The position numbers were made by a program, and so were the translations under genes. DNA of 64,000 bases, taken from positions 12,608-76,607 of the forward strand of contig JAGABD010000111.1 of assembly GCA_017614795.1 (NCBI GenBank), in the 5' to 3' direction. Position 1 is the first letter of the stretch. Each line of letters starts with the position of its first letter. Positions 36,678 to 45,922 of this stretch are shown here, piece by piece. The stretch comes from Bacteroidales bacterium. GTDB taxonomy: Bacteria; Bacteroidota; Bacteroidia; Bacteroidales; UBA932. The notes under the pieces are model-generated. The model had not been told where the DNA came from. It ran no database searches and saw only the letters and a program-made list of their open reading frames with translations.

Positions 36678-39559
36678 TTCTTTTTCGTCTTTTTCACGGA
36701 CCCTTCGTTTCCCTGCAAAACTGAAGCCAGATAGGGCCCCGTAACCGAGTCCGGATTCAGCACAAGTTCCTCGGGAGTTCCGCTGGCGACAATGCGTCCG
36801 CCGGCGCGTCCGCCTTCGGGGCCCATGTCGATGAGCCAGTCCACGCACTTCAGCACGTCGAGGTTGTGCTCTATAATAATAATGGTATTGCCCTGGTCGG
36901 CCAGTTGCCCCAGCACGCCCAGAAGCGTTTTGATGTCTTCGAAATGCAGGCCCGTGGTGGGCTCGTCCAGGATATAGAGCGTATTGCCCGTGCTCTTTCG
37001 GAAGAGTTCCGCGGCCAGTTTCATTCGCTGGCTCTCCCCTCCCGACAGGGTGACCGACGACTGCCCCAGATGCACGTAGCCAAGCCCCACGTCCACCAGC
37101 GCCTTGAGTTTCGGCGCGATGCGGGGGTTGGTGCGGAAGAATTCGTAGGCCTGGGAGATGGGCATCTCCAGCACGTCGTTGATGTTCTTTCCCTTGTAAT
37201 GCACCGCGAGCGTATCCTCCTTGTAGCGTTTTCCACCGCAGGTCTCGCAAGGCACCGTCACGCTGGGGAGAAAGTTCATCTCGATGAGCTTGAGCCCGGC
37301 GCCCTTGCAGTCCTCGCAGCGCCCTCCCGGGACATTGAAGGAGAAGCGCCCTGCCTTGAAGCCGCGCACCTTGGCGTCGGGAGTATCCTCGAAGAGGGCA
37401 CGGATGTCGTCGAAAACGCCGGTAAAAGTCGCAGGGTTGCTGCGGGGGCTTCGCCCGATGGGGCTCTGGTCCACTTCTATCACTTTGTCGATGTTGCACG
37501 CCCCCACCAACTCCTTGAAAGGCAGAGGCTTTGCCGTGCTGCGGTAGAGTTTCGCCTTCAGCGCCGGCACCAGGGTTTCGTTTATCAGGCTGCTCTTGCC
37601 GCTGCCGCTGACGCCGGCGACGCCTATTATGCAGCCCAGAGGGAAGTCGACATTCAGCGACTTCAGGTTGTTGCCGACAGCTCCGCGAATGCCCAGCTTC
37701 AGGCCGTTGCCCCGCCGGCGGCTCGACGGCACCGGGATGGACTCCTCGCCGGAGAGGTATTTGAGCGTAGCCGACGGGAGGGAAGTCCCTTCCTGAGGGA
37801 CGTGCCACCCGCGGCACGGAAGCGGGGGGACCGCCGGCTTGCCGGTGGTGGGGTGAGCGGAGCGAACTCCCGAAGGGAGGTCCTTCCCGGACATCGGCCC
37901 CGAATATACGATCTGCCCCCCAAGGCTGCCGGCGCCGGGACCGACGTCGACGAGCCAGTCGGCGGCGCGCATCGTGGCCTCGTCGTGCTCGACCACGACC
38001 ACCGTATTCCCCTCGTCGCGAAGCTCCTTCAGCGAATTCAGCAGCTTGATGTTGTCGCGCTGATGCAGGCCTATGGAGGGTTCGTCGAGGATGTAGATTA
38101 CATTGACCAGGCGGGAACCGATCTGGGTGGCGAGGCGTATGCGCTGCCCTTCGCCGCCGGAAAGCGAGCCGGTGGCGCGGTCCAGCGTCAGATACTCCAA
38201 ACCCACGTCGACCAGGAAGCCGACGCGGTCGCGAAGTTCCTTCAAGATGTCGCGGGCGATGGCGGAAGAACGCTTGCCGAGCTTGCCAGGCAGCGTGCCC
38301 AGCCAGTCGTAAAGCTCCGAAATCTCCATCGCGTTAACTTCGGCGATAGTCTTGCCGTCGATGCGGAAACAGTTCGTCTCCTCCTTCAGGCGGGTGCCGT
38401 GGCAGACGGGGCAGACCACGCGGTCGTCGATATCGTCCACTATGCCGGGCCAGTTCACCATCTGGCTGAGAGTCCCCTCGCCTACCCGGAAAAACTCGTC
38501 GGAGCCGTATATGAGCAGGCTCACAACCTCGTCGGGCAGTGCCGCGATGGGGTCGTAAAGCGAAAAATCGTACTTGCGGGCAATGGCGCGCACCAGCTCG
38601 AAACGCTTGTTCTCCCGAACCTTGCCAAGAGGTTTCAAACCGCCTTCCGCAAGCGAAAGATTACGGTCGGGAATGATGCTGTCGATATTGATGTCCACCA
38701 CCTGCCCGAGGCCCTTGCAATGGGGGCAATAGCCCTCCGGGGAGTTGAACGAGAAGGTATGGGGAGCGGGCTCCTGGAGGGAGAGGCCGCTGTCGGGATC
38801 GACCAGATGCTTGGAGAAGTGCCTCAACGTGTCGTCCTCGACGTCCAGTATGGCCACCGAGCCTTTGCCGACGCCGAGCGCCACCATCACGGAGTCGCGA
38901 ACTCGCTTCTCATCGCCCGAGCCCGGCTTGAGCTTGTCCACCACGAGTTCCACGAAGTGGGCGGAATAGCGGTCGAGGGCGTCCACATCGTTCAGGGGCT
39001 TTATCTCCCCGTCGATGCGCACCTGGGCATAGCCCTTTCGGCGCAACGAATCGAAGAGCTCGCGGTAATGGCCCTTGCGTCCGCGCACCAGAGGAGCCAG
39101 CAGCAGGCACTTGCGGCCCTCGTACTCCTTCATTATCAGGTCGACTATCTGGTCGTCGGTATAACGCACCAGTTCCTTGCCCGTCACCGGCGAATAAGCG
39201 GTCGAAGCGCGAGCGTAAAGCAGACGCAGGAAGTCGGATATCTCGGTAATGGTGCCAACGGTACTGCGGGGGTTGTTGCCCGTGGTCTTCTGCTCTATGG
39301 CGATGATGGGGCTGAGCCCCTCGATGCTCTCCACCTGAGGCTTGTCCATCACGCCCATAAAGTGCTTGGCATAGGGCGAGAGAGTGTTCATATAGCGTCG
39401 CTGGCCCTCGGCGTAGATGGTGTCGAAAGCGAGCGAACTCTTGCCGCTGCCGCTGATTCCCGTGATGACGGTGAAGCTGTCGCGGGGGATGTCCACATCG
39501 ATTCCCTGCAGGTTGTGCGCCCGCGCTCCGCGAATCTTGATGAACTTGTCCGCCGCCAT
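36674..39559 (-). CDS. uvrA: Excinuclease ABC subunit A with an in-frame repeat insertion
   Basis: 961 residues from ATG 39559 (MAADKFIKIRGARAHNLQ); a TTG at 39580 is in frame but unlikely. DNA-damage recognition subunit of nucleotide excision repair. Both ATPase halves are present: Walker A GISGSGKSS and GVSGSGKSS, signatures LSGGEGQRIRLA and LSGGESQRMKLA, zinc-binding pairs CPHCKG, CPVCHG, CEDCKG and CETCGG. Between SGPMSG and LKYLSGEESIPVP, where UvrA normally has a short linker, about 37 extra residues (roughly 558-594, rich in Pro/Gly/Ser) come from the palindromic DNA element at 37780-37888. The reading frame is kept, so the protein is probably functional. It sits 25 nt after the tricorn-like gene and overlaps the kinase gene. 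Confidence 0.97.
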   Translation of the reverse strand: MAADKFIKIRGARAHNLQGIDVDIPRDSFTVITGISGSGKSSLAFDTIYAEGQRRYMNTLSPYAKHFMGVMDKPQVESIEGLSPIIAIEQKTTGNNPRSTVGTITEISDFLRLLYARASTAYSPVTGKELVRYTDDQIVDLIMKEYEGRKCLLLAPLVRGRKGHYRELFDSLRRKGYAQVRIDGEIKPLNDVDALDRYSAHFVELVVDKLKPGSGDEKRVRDSVMVALGVGKGSVAILDVEDDTLRHFSKHLVDPDSGLSLQEPAPHTFSFNSPEGYCPHCKGLGQVVDINIDSIIPDRNLSLAEGGLKPLGKVRENKRFELVRAIARKYDFSLYDPIAALPDEVVSLLIYGSDEFFRVGEGTLSQMVNWPGIVDDIDDRVVCPVCHGTRLKEETNCFRIDGKTIAEVNAMEISELYDWLGTLPGKLGKRSSAIARDILKELRDRVGFLVDVGLEYLTLDRATGSLSGGEGQRIRLATQIGSRLVNVIYILDEPSIGLHQRDNIKLLNSLKELRDEGNTVVVVEHDEATMRAADWLVDVGPGAGSLGGQIVYSGPMSGKDLPSGVRSAHPTTGKPAVPPLPCRGWHVPQEGTSLPSATLKYLSGEESIPVPSSRRRGNGLKLGIRGAVGNNLKSLNVDFPLGCIIGVAGVSGSGKSSLINETLVPALKAKLYRSTAKPLPFKELVGACNIDKVIEVDQSPIGRSPRSNPATFTGVFDDIRALFEDTPDAKVRGFKAGRFSFNVPGGRCEDCKGAGLKLIEMNFLPSVTVPCETCGGKRYKEDTLAVHYKGKNINDVLEMPISQAYEFFRTNPRIAPKLKALVDVGLGYVHLGQSSVTLSGGESQRMKLAAELFRKSTGNTLYILDEPTTGLHFEDIKTLLGVLGQLADQGNTIIIIEHNLDVLKCVDWLIDMGPEGGRAGGRIVASGTPEELVLNPDSVTGPYLASVLQGNEGSVKKTKKK
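37780..37888 (-). repeat. Palindromic repeat element inserted in uvrA
   Basis: About 109 bp with imperfect terminal inverted repeats (GGGAAGTCCCTTC at 37780-37792 against GAAGGGAGGTCCTTCCC at 37872-37888). On the plus strand it shares CTGAGGNACGTGCCACCC, GGGGGGACC, GGTGGGG, GAGCGNAGCGA and CCGAAGG, in this order, with the element at 48776-48887 in rnr. It is translated antisense relative to the rnr copy. Confidence 0.82.
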
Positions 39560-39584
39560 CCCAGAAGCCTCCTCGACCAAACAA

Positions 39585-42500
39585 CTACTTGCCGGAAGTC
39601 ACTTTAAGCATCTCAGCCACTGCGGCCTCGAGCTGCTTGTCCTCGCCGCGTTGCACGCTCTCCGGGTCGTTGTACACCAGGATGTCGGGCTGCAGCTGAT
39701 GGTTCTCGAGGAAACTGCGCTCGGAAACGCTGTAGGATCCTATCTGCGGAATGCCGAAGATGATGCTGGGGTTCACCTGGCGCTCCCACCAAACGGAAGT
39801 GGCGGTGCCCGCGACAGGGGAACCTATGATCGGACCGATGCCCAGCGCCCTGTACACGTAAGGGAAACCGCAGGCGTCGGAATAATTGTCCTCGCAGACC
39901 AGCACGCACGACGGCTTGATCCACTTGTCGTACGGCTCGGGGCCCATCTCCACGCCGCGGGGAGTCCGCTGCGTATAGAGTTTCCCGTTCAGGAAGTTGG
40001 CGAGGTCGTTATGAAGCCAGCCGCCGCCGTTGTGACGGGTGTCCACTATGAGCGCGTCGCAGTTCCGGTACTTGCCGAGAGCCTTGGAATAGACCTCGCG
40101 GAAGCTCGGGGAATTCATCCCCTTCACGTGCACATAGCCTATGCGTCCGCCGGAGAGCTTCTCCACCCTCTTCTCGTTGGCGCGGACCCAGCGTGTATAG
40201 AGCGCCGTCGCATCGCTGCCGGAGGGCGTGGCGAAGCAGGAAAGATCCTTCTTTCCCTTGATATCCAGATGGATACGCTTGCCCACCTTGCGGGAGAGGG
40301 CGTCGTACCAGGGCTGGCCGGCGGGAATCTTCTTGCCGTCGATGGCGATAATGACATCGCCCTCCTGAACCTCGGGGCAGGCGCCCAGGAGCAGGCTGCC
40401 GGGAAGCAGCTCCGCGATCTTGAGGCCTTCGCCCTTCCACGAAGCGTCGAACAGCACTCCGAGATGGCCGGCGTCAATGCTCAGGCCATCGCGGAAACGG
40501 CCGCCGGTGTGCGAGCCGTTGAGTTCTCCCAGCATCTCGCTGAGCAGCTCGCGGAAAGCGTAATTGTCGTTGATATAAGGCAGGAACTGCGCATAGTTGG
40601 CCTTCTGCGCGTCCCAGTCGACGCCGTGCATTCCGGCATCGTAGAACTTCTCCTTGACCTGTTTCCAGCAGTGCTCGAAGATGTACTCGCGCTCCTTCCG
40701 GGGGAAATACTCGAACTCGCCGCTGAACTCAATCTTGCTCTTCTTGCCGCTCGAAACTTCGACCTTCTCCACCCCGCTGCCGCTCACTATGAAGAACGAC
40801 TTGCCGTCGGGGGCGGGATAGAACTCGCCGTTCACCTTCTTGCTCACCACCTTCACGCTCTTCTTCTTGACGTCGAGGCAGAGCAGGTCGCGCGTCTTCT
40901 CCATCTGCGCGACATAGTAGAGCTTGGTGCCGTCCTTCGAGAGCAGATGGTCGCCAAGGCGCCCGGAATTGGGGGTGAGACGGATGACGCGGTCCTCGCG
41001 GTGGGTGAGCTCGGGCTCGAACTTCTTCTCCTTCTTCACCTCGGCGGTATCCTTCTTCTCGTCCTTCTTGTCCTTGGGCGCTAGCAGCTTCTCTATATCT
41101 TCAATTTCCTTGTCCTTGCGGAAAGACGCATACGCCTCGTCGTCGAAGAACATTATGTAGATGTCGCCTTCGGCTCCCCAGCTGCCGTGGCTGCGGTAAC
41201 CGGCGCGGTCGCTCACCCAGGTCATGGCCTTGCCGCCGAGCGCCCAGCGGAACGAGCCGTCGGTATAGCCGCTCAGGGTGAGGTCGGTGAGGCTGCTGTC
41301 GTCCACCGAAATGAGCGCGATGTCATCGTTGTACATACGTCCGCCGCCCTGGTATCCGGTGAGGATGTAGCGGCTGTCGGGGCTCCAGGCGAAGGGCAGG
41401 TCGCCGTCGCTGTAGGAATAGTTGATGCCTGCGGGCAGAAGCACTTTCTGCCTGCCGCCGGAAACGGGCTGCACCACTATCTCGGTGCGGTCGCGAAGGT
41501 ACGCGAGCCACTTGCCGTCGGGGCTGACGGAAGGCTGGAAGCAGGTCTGTCCCTTGGGGGTGACGCGTTCCTCCTTGGTATCGTAGGAGAAAGTGAAGTA
41601 CTTGTCCTTCTTGTCGTTAAGTTCGGTACGCCAGATGGCCCACTCCCCGTCGCGCTCGGAAGCGTAATAGAGGCTGCGGCCGTCCTTTCCGAAGCTCACT
41701 CCCCTTTCCTGCTGGGGCGTGTCGGTAATGCGGCGGGTGTCCTTGAGATCGAGAGTGGTCACATACACGTCGCCGCGGGCGATGATCGCTATCTCCTTGC
41801 CGTTGGGCGAAACCGCTATCTCGTCGGCGCTGCTGATACCCGTCTTGAAGATTTGCTGCTTCTCGTTGACGTCCTTCACCACGCTGATTGCAAGTTTCTG
41901 CGGCTTGCCGCCGGGAGCGAGGGTATAGAGGTCGCCGTTCCAGCTGAAGCAGAGGGTGCCTTTCGCCGAGATGCTCAGATACCGCACGGGCGCTCCCTTG
42001 AAAGAGGTGATGCGGCGCGGCTTCGCGCCGGAGATGTCCGATGCCCAGATGTTCGAGTCGCCTCCCCAGGAATCCACCTTCTCGTCGCCGGTATTCTGCT
42101 CGCTGAGATAATAGAAGCCCTTGCCGTCGGGAGCGAAAACCGGGTTGCGGTCCTCGCCCACGTAATGCGTAAGCTGGGTATAGCGTCCGCCTTCAAGCTT
42201 CCAGATGTCGCGGGTGACGGCGGAGGTATGGTGCTTGCGGAACGGGTCCTCATAGCCCTTCCAATCCTCATAAAGAATTGTGCCTGAAGCGTTTATGCTC
42301 AGATTCTCCACCTGCACCGACATCAGCTGGCGCGGTGCGGGCACCTTCCCGGAAGCCAGGGCCTCGGGCAGGGAAACGGAGTACAGCTTGTAGTCGCCAG
42401 GGAACACCGCGCTCACCGGGTCCTCCTGGATGTCCGCCGAGAAATACACCTGTCCGTCGGGACCGACAGCCAGAGGGGTCTCGTTCTTGCCGTAATCGGT

Positions 42501-42815
42501 AAGGCGGAGCGGGGCGCCGCCCTCGGCGGGCACTGCCCAGATGTCCTTGCTGCCTTCGCGCATCGACGCGAAGACTATATGCTTGCCGTCGGGAGTCCAG
42601 ATGGGTTCCGTATCGTGCGCGGGATTGGTCGTCAACTGACAGGCCGCTCCTCCTGCCGAGGGAACGACGAAGATGTCACCCTGATATGCGAATGCCACCG
42701 AAGCGCCGTCGGGGCTGATGCACGACTGGCGAAGCCAACGGGCCTCGGAAGAGGTCGCCGCGAAGCAGAGCGTCGCGGCGGCCAATAAAAGAGTACTGAG
42801 TATAATTCGTTTCAT
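39585..42815 (-). CDS. Tricorn-like S41 protease with beta-propeller
   Basis: 1076 residues from ATG 42815 with a signal peptide (MKRIILSTLLLAAATLCFA). The first 600 or so residues hold WD40-like/PD40 propeller blades (CISPDGASVAFAYQGDIFVV, IWTPDGKHIVFASMREGSKD, AVSPNGKEIAIIARGDVYV). A Lys/Glu-rich linker (EDIEKLLAPKDKKDEKKDTA) and a second beta region follow, then an S41 helical segment, a PDZ domain (GDVIIAIDGKKIPAG) and the catalytic domain. The expected nucleophile is Ser979 in DNYSDACGFPY, with RHNGGGWLHNDLANFL and SPVAGTATSVWWER before and after. Secreted tricorn homologues of Bacteroidota trim peptides in the periplasm. It lies 8 nt after the FN3-like lipoprotein gene. Confidence 0.92.
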   Translation of the reverse strand: MKRIILSTLLLAAATLCFAATSSEARWLRQSCISPDGASVAFAYQGDIFVVPSAGGAACQLTTNPAHDTEPIWTPDGKHIVFASMREGSKDIWAVPAEGGAPLRLTDYGKNETPLAVGPDGQVYFSADIQEDPVSAVFPGDYKLYSVSLPEALASGKVPAPRQLMSVQVENLSINASGTILYEDWKGYEDPFRKHHTSAVTRDIWKLEGGRYTQLTHYVGEDRNPVFAPDGKGFYYLSEQNTGDEKVDSWGGDSNIWASDISGAKPRRITSFKGAPVRYLSISAKGTLCFSWNGDLYTLAPGGKPQKLAISVVKDVNEKQQIFKTGISSADEIAVSPNGKEIAIIARGDVYVTTLDLKDTRRITDTPQQERGVSFGKDGRSLYYASERDGEWAIWRTELNDKKDKYFTFSYDTKEERVTPKGQTCFQPSVSPDGKWLAYLRDRTEIVVQPVSGGRQKVLLPAGINYSYSDGDLPFAWSPDSRYILTGYQGGGRMYNDDIALISVDDSSLTDLTLSGYTDGSFRWALGGKAMTWVSDRAGYRSHGSWGAEGDIYIMFFDDEAYASFRKDKEIEDIEKLLAPKDKKDEKKDTAEVKKEKKFEPELTHREDRVIRLTPNSGRLGDHLLSKDGTKLYYVAQMEKTRDLLCLDVKKKSVKVVSKKVNGEFYPAPDGKSFFIVSGSGVEKVEVSSGKKSKIEFSGEFEYFPRKEREYIFEHCWKQVKEKFYDAGMHGVDWDAQKANYAQFLPYINDNYAFRELLSEMLGELNGSHTGGRFRDGLSIDAGHLGVLFDASWKGEGLKIAELLPGSLLLGACPEVQEGDVIIAIDGKKIPAGQPWYDALSRKVGKRIHLDIKGKKDLSCFATPSGSDATALYTRWVRANEKRVEKLSGGRIGYVHVKGMNSPSFREVYSKALGKYRNCDALIVDTRHNGGGWLHNDLANFLNGKLYTQRTPRGVEMGPEPYDKWIKPSCVLVCEDNYSDACGFPYVYRALGIGPIIGSPVAGTATSVWWERQVNPSIIFGIPQIGSYSVSERSFLENHQLQPDILVYNDPESVQRGEDKQLEAAVAEMLKVTSGK

Positions 42816-42823
42816 AAACAATT

Positions 42824-43945
42824 CTAAGGATTGCCCGCAGTTGCCGAAGCTGTCGTCGTAAAGCTCTTCACATCGCCCGGCCAGACCTCCTCGGGCCCCG
42901 TGCCTTCAGCGTTCAACTTCACTGCCACGGCCGCGTAATAATAGGTGGTGGAAGGTTTCAGGCCTCTGCAGAAGCCCATCACGCTGTTGCCGCCCCACGA
43001 ATAGCCTCCGGTCCAACCGGAATTCTCGGTTATATATCCCGCTTCCATCCAGCCATAAGGAGTTCCTTCGTGCTCGCTGTAGACGAAGATGAACTGAAGG
43101 TCGAAAGGAGGTTCGTAGTTCACGGTATACGTAGCCCTCAGGAGCGCCGAGGTGTCCCTCACCATAGATGCGTCACCGGTAGTCACCGTAATCTCGAACG
43201 GAAGCTCGGGAGTGGCGAAGGTCTTCATCGCGCTGACGGCAGTCTTCCCCATGACCGTGGCCCTGACCACATAGGAATAGGTCGCATTGTAGGTGAAGGG
43301 CCCGAACTGGGCTGTGAAGTTTCCTTCGGCATCGACGGTCAGGGGGACCTGCGTACCTTCAGTGAAGAGCTTGCCCGCCGCCGTAATGTCCTTGCCCCAG
43401 TAGAGGTTCGCCTCGATGGGATAATCCTGCGATGCCTGGATCCTGAGATTGCCGGTTACCGTTGCGGTGCCCGTCAGGCTGAAGTTGCTGGTGTCGCTCA
43501 CCGTCACCGTAACCCAGAGGTCCGATGTCTTGAAGTTGCGCACCCTTCCGGTCACGGAAACGCCATCACCCTTGAGATAGGCCTTGTAATAATAGGTTGT
43601 CGCGGGCGTGAGCGAATCGACGACGACCGTGAAGTTGCCGTCGGCATCGATAGATTCGGCCACGAACTTCTTCGCCGAACTCTCGTAGACGCTGGCGCTT
43701 TCGCTCATATAAATTCCCGCCTCCGCGCCCACGGTTCCTTCGGGGATGACCACTGTGCCGGCCAGGGTGGCCGAAATCTCGTTTACGTTCGAGGCCGCTC
43801 CCGAAACGGCCGAGGGTTGCGGGGCCTCGGGCCCCGTCTGGGGCTTGTCGGTCTTGTCCTTCTTTTCCAGGGTGGTGTCGTTGGGCGTCTCGCACGCGGC
43901 GAAAAGGGCCGCGAGCGCAATCAGCAATGCAATGCTCTTTCTCAT
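42824..43945 (-). CDS. Lipoprotein with FN3-like repeats
   Basis: 373 residues; lipobox FAAC (Cys19) then a charged linker (ETPNDTTLEKKDKTDK). Three FN3/Ig-like repeats of about 100 residues follow. Each repeat ends with a strand like TTYYYKAYLKGDGV or YSYVVRATVMGKTAV, then KTFATPELPF or a similar link, and the last ends TTYYYAAVAVKLN...VKSFTT. No enzyme motif is seen. The repeats resemble those in the PUL lipoprotein at 4831-6675. Position between an SGNH hydrolase and a tricorn-like protease (10 nt and 8 nt gaps) suggests an exported accessory protein. Function unknown. Confidence 0.75.
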   Translation of the reverse strand: MRKSIALLIALAALFAACETPNDTTLEKKDKTDKPQTGPEAPQPSAVSGAASNVNEISATLAGTVVIPEGTVGAEAGIYMSESASVYESSAKKFVAESIDADGNFTVVVDSLTPATTYYYKAYLKGDGVSVTGRVRNFKTSDLWVTVTVSDTSNFSLTGTATVTGNLRIQASQDYPIEANLYWGKDITAAGKLFTEGTQVPLTVDAEGNFTAQFGPFTYNATYSYVVRATVMGKTAVSAMKTFATPELPFEITVTTGDASMVRDTSALLRATYTVNYEPPFDLQFIFVYSEHEGTPYGWMEAGYITENSGWTGGYSWGGNSVMGFCRGLKPSTTYYYAAVAVKLNAEGTGPEEVWPGDVKSFTTTASATAGNP

Positions 43946-43955
43946 CGTAAAAATG

Positions 43956-45050
43956 CTACTTCAATCCGTATTTGGCGAGGATCTTCACTATCTGGTCCTT
44001 CACGCTTTCGGCCCAGAGGTAGTAACCCATATCGCCGGGGTGCACTCCGTCGCAGGTCGTCTCGTGGTCGGGAGTGGTGGCGTTGGACTGTATGAAATAA
44101 ACGTTCTTGTACTTCTTGCAGGCCTTCTTCATCATCTTGGCAGCCATAGCCGCCTTTGCCGCCTCGGCCTCTTCGACCTTCGCGTTGAAATTGCGCCTCT
44201 CGCGGTAGATGCTGCTCATAAAGATGAGCGGCTTGCCGGGATGGCCCGCCTGGATGGTCTCGATGAAGGGGAACAGACGCTCCTGAATCTCTTCAGCGGA
44301 AGGATTGGAGAAGGCGTCGAACACAAAAGCGTCGGCCTTGGCGCCCTTGAGCGCTTCGGCGAACTGGGGCTGCATCTTGCAGTCGCCGCTCACTCCGAGG
44401 CTGCAGAAGTTCAGGCCGGTCATCCTGGAAAGGAATCCGGGAACGGTGGCGCCGGCTCTGGTCGTGCTGGCTCCGTGCATAAAGCTGGAACCGTGGAGAA
44501 TGATCTTGTAGCGGAAAGGCTGGGCGCCGCGCTTGATGACGCTCCCCTCCTCTACTCCTATCTCCACGCCTTCCATCTGACTGAACGTAGGCAGATAGAG
44601 GATGCACTCCTTCTCGCTGCGGTCCATATTCTTCACAATCGTCATCGGCTTGGTCTCCATATCGCCGTGGCTGGCGCTGACCGCACCTGCCCACAGCCAT
44701 TTGCCGTCCTTCTTGATATAAAGGTCGAATCCGCGGGTGGCGAAACCCGAGGTATTGGCCTTGGAAGGTTTTTGGAAGGAAGCCTTCACCCGGATCGACG
44801 GGGAATCGGTCTTAAACGACACGATGATGCCCGAAGACATCTTCAGAAGGTTGATATCCTTCTCGGTCCAGCCGGTGAACTTGTCGAAATCCATACGCTC
44901 ATAGGGCAGAGGGGTTACGAAAGCCTTGCCGCAGAGGGTAAGATTGTAGGCGTCGGTGAAGGTGTAGGAAGGTTCCTGGGCCGACAGGCCGTAAGCGCCG
45001 CAGAAAAGCGCGGCGGCAACGGCAAGAATGACTATGAGATGCTTTTTCAT
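43956..45050 (-). CDS. SGNH/GDSL hydrolase with N-terminal GxDLY-like domain
   Basis: 364 residues from ATG 45050, with signal peptide (MKKHLIVILAVAAALFCGAY, cleaved near LSAQ). The open frame upstream reads against the transporter gene and is not part of it. The N-terminal beta domain has SSGIIVSFKTDSPSIRVKA and FATRGFDLYIKKDGKWLW, the GxDLY-type module. The esterase domain begins at YKIILHGSSFMHGAS, where HGSS takes the place of the usual GDS block. It continues with LGVSGDCKMQP (Gly block), FVFDAFSNPS (the Asn-bearing block) and GVHPGDMGYYLWA (catalytic Asp/His). Likely an exported carbohydrate or lipid esterase. The partial gene at 1-201 belongs to a related group. Confidence 0.85.
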   Translation of the reverse strand: MKKHLIVILAVAAALFCGAYGLSAQEPSYTFTDAYNLTLCGKAFVTPLPYERMDFDKFTGWTEKDINLLKMSSGIIVSFKTDSPSIRVKASFQKPSKANTSGFATRGFDLYIKKDGKWLWAGAVSASHGDMETKPMTIVKNMDRSEKECILYLPTFSQMEGVEIGVEEGSVIKRGAQPFRYKIILHGSSFMHGASTTRAGATVPGFLSRMTGLNFCSLGVSGDCKMQPQFAEALKGAKADAFVFDAFSNPSAEEIQERLFPFIETIQAGHPGKPLIFMSSIYRERRNFNAKVEEAEAAKAAMAAKMMKKACKKYKNVYFIQSNATTPDHETTCDGVHPGDMGYYLWAESVKDQIVKILAKYGLK

Positions 45051-45061
45051 ATCGCGTTTTG

Positions 45062-45922
45062 TTATGAACTGAGTGCAAGCAGGACAACCCCGCTCAAAAG
45101 TATTGCCAAGATAATAGTTTTTTCCCAAATACGGTGCTCTTTGAAGATGGCCGCGCCAAGCGCGAAGGTGACGATAACCGAACTCCGCCGCAGCAGCGAC
45201 ACCACGCTGAGCATCGCGCCGTCCTGCTTGAGGGCGAAGAAATAGAGCATATCCGCCAGCGTTATGAGCACCGCCACGAGCACTATGCACCAGTCCGGGC
45301 GGAAACGCTCGAACGCCGGAGTGCCGTGCCCAGCCGCCAGCGCCCTTGCGAGGATGACGACGCCCAGCAGTGCCGTAATGTACACGTTCGTCCAGCTCTG
45401 CACGAAAAGCGGTTCCATTCCAAGGCCGGAGAGTATCTTCTTGTCGAAGAGAGCGCTCGCCACGCCCGTAAGGATGGATGCGAACAGAGCCCAGACGCCG
45501 GGGTTTCGAATGAAGCTGATGCCCTCGCGGCCGCCGGAATATCCCAGAAGGAAGAGGGCCGCAAGTATCACCACCACCCCTGCCCATTGCGCGGGAGAGA
45601 GCCTCTCGCCGAAGAGAAGAAGGGCGAAGAGCACCACGAACATAGGCCGCGATGCCTTGAAGGTGCTGACTATTGTGATGGGAAGAAGCCTCAAGGCCAC
45701 CATCCCGCACACCCAGGAGGTGCACACGAGGGTAGCCTTGAGAATAAGCGCTCCGTGTTCGGCCGCGCTGCCGTGCGAAAGGAAGGGGCTCAGAAACAGC
45801 GCGCTGAGCGCCGTGGCTCCGAACAATATGTACCAGATATTGTTCTTTTCTATGGCCTTTTTCTTGGCGACGTCATAGCCGCCCAGAAAGACCGCAGAAG
45901 CCAGTATGAGCCAAATCCACAA
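45062..45922 (-). CDS. EamA/DMT-family membrane transporter
   Basis: 286 residues with about ten hydrophobic segments, an EamA pair typical of drug/metabolite transporters. The second half shows VWALFASILTGVASALFDKK, and the first has GGYDVAKKKAIEKNN after helix 1, the usual short basic loop. There is no ATG near the expected start. The best start is TTG at 45922, immediately after the TAA of the OmpA gene (TAATTG), implying coupled translation. Substrate cannot be predicted. It ends 11 nt before the SGNH hydrolase gene. Confidence 0.87.
   Translation of the reverse strand: MWIWLILASAVFLGGYDVAKKKAIEKNNIWYILFGATALSALFLSPFLSHGSAAEHGALILKATLVCTSWVCGMVALRLLPITIVSTFKASRPMFVVLFALLLFGERLSPAQWAGVVVILAALFLLGYSGGREGISFIRNPGVWALFASILTGVASALFDKKILSGLGMEPLFVQSWTNVYITALLGVVILARALAAGHGTPAFERFRPDWCIVLVAVLITLADMLYFFALKQDGAMLSVVSLLRRSSVIVTFALGAAIFKEHRIWEKTIILAILLSGVVLLALSS

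Noticed and set aside
37780..37888. uvrA frameshift or pseudogene
   Set aside because: The extra segment keeps the frame, and both flanking ATPase halves retain all motifs.
39560..39580. uvrA start at the TTG of 39580
   Set aside because: The ATG at 39559 gives the normal UvrA N-terminus (KFIKIRGARAHNLQ) and the extra seven residues have no counterpart in the family.
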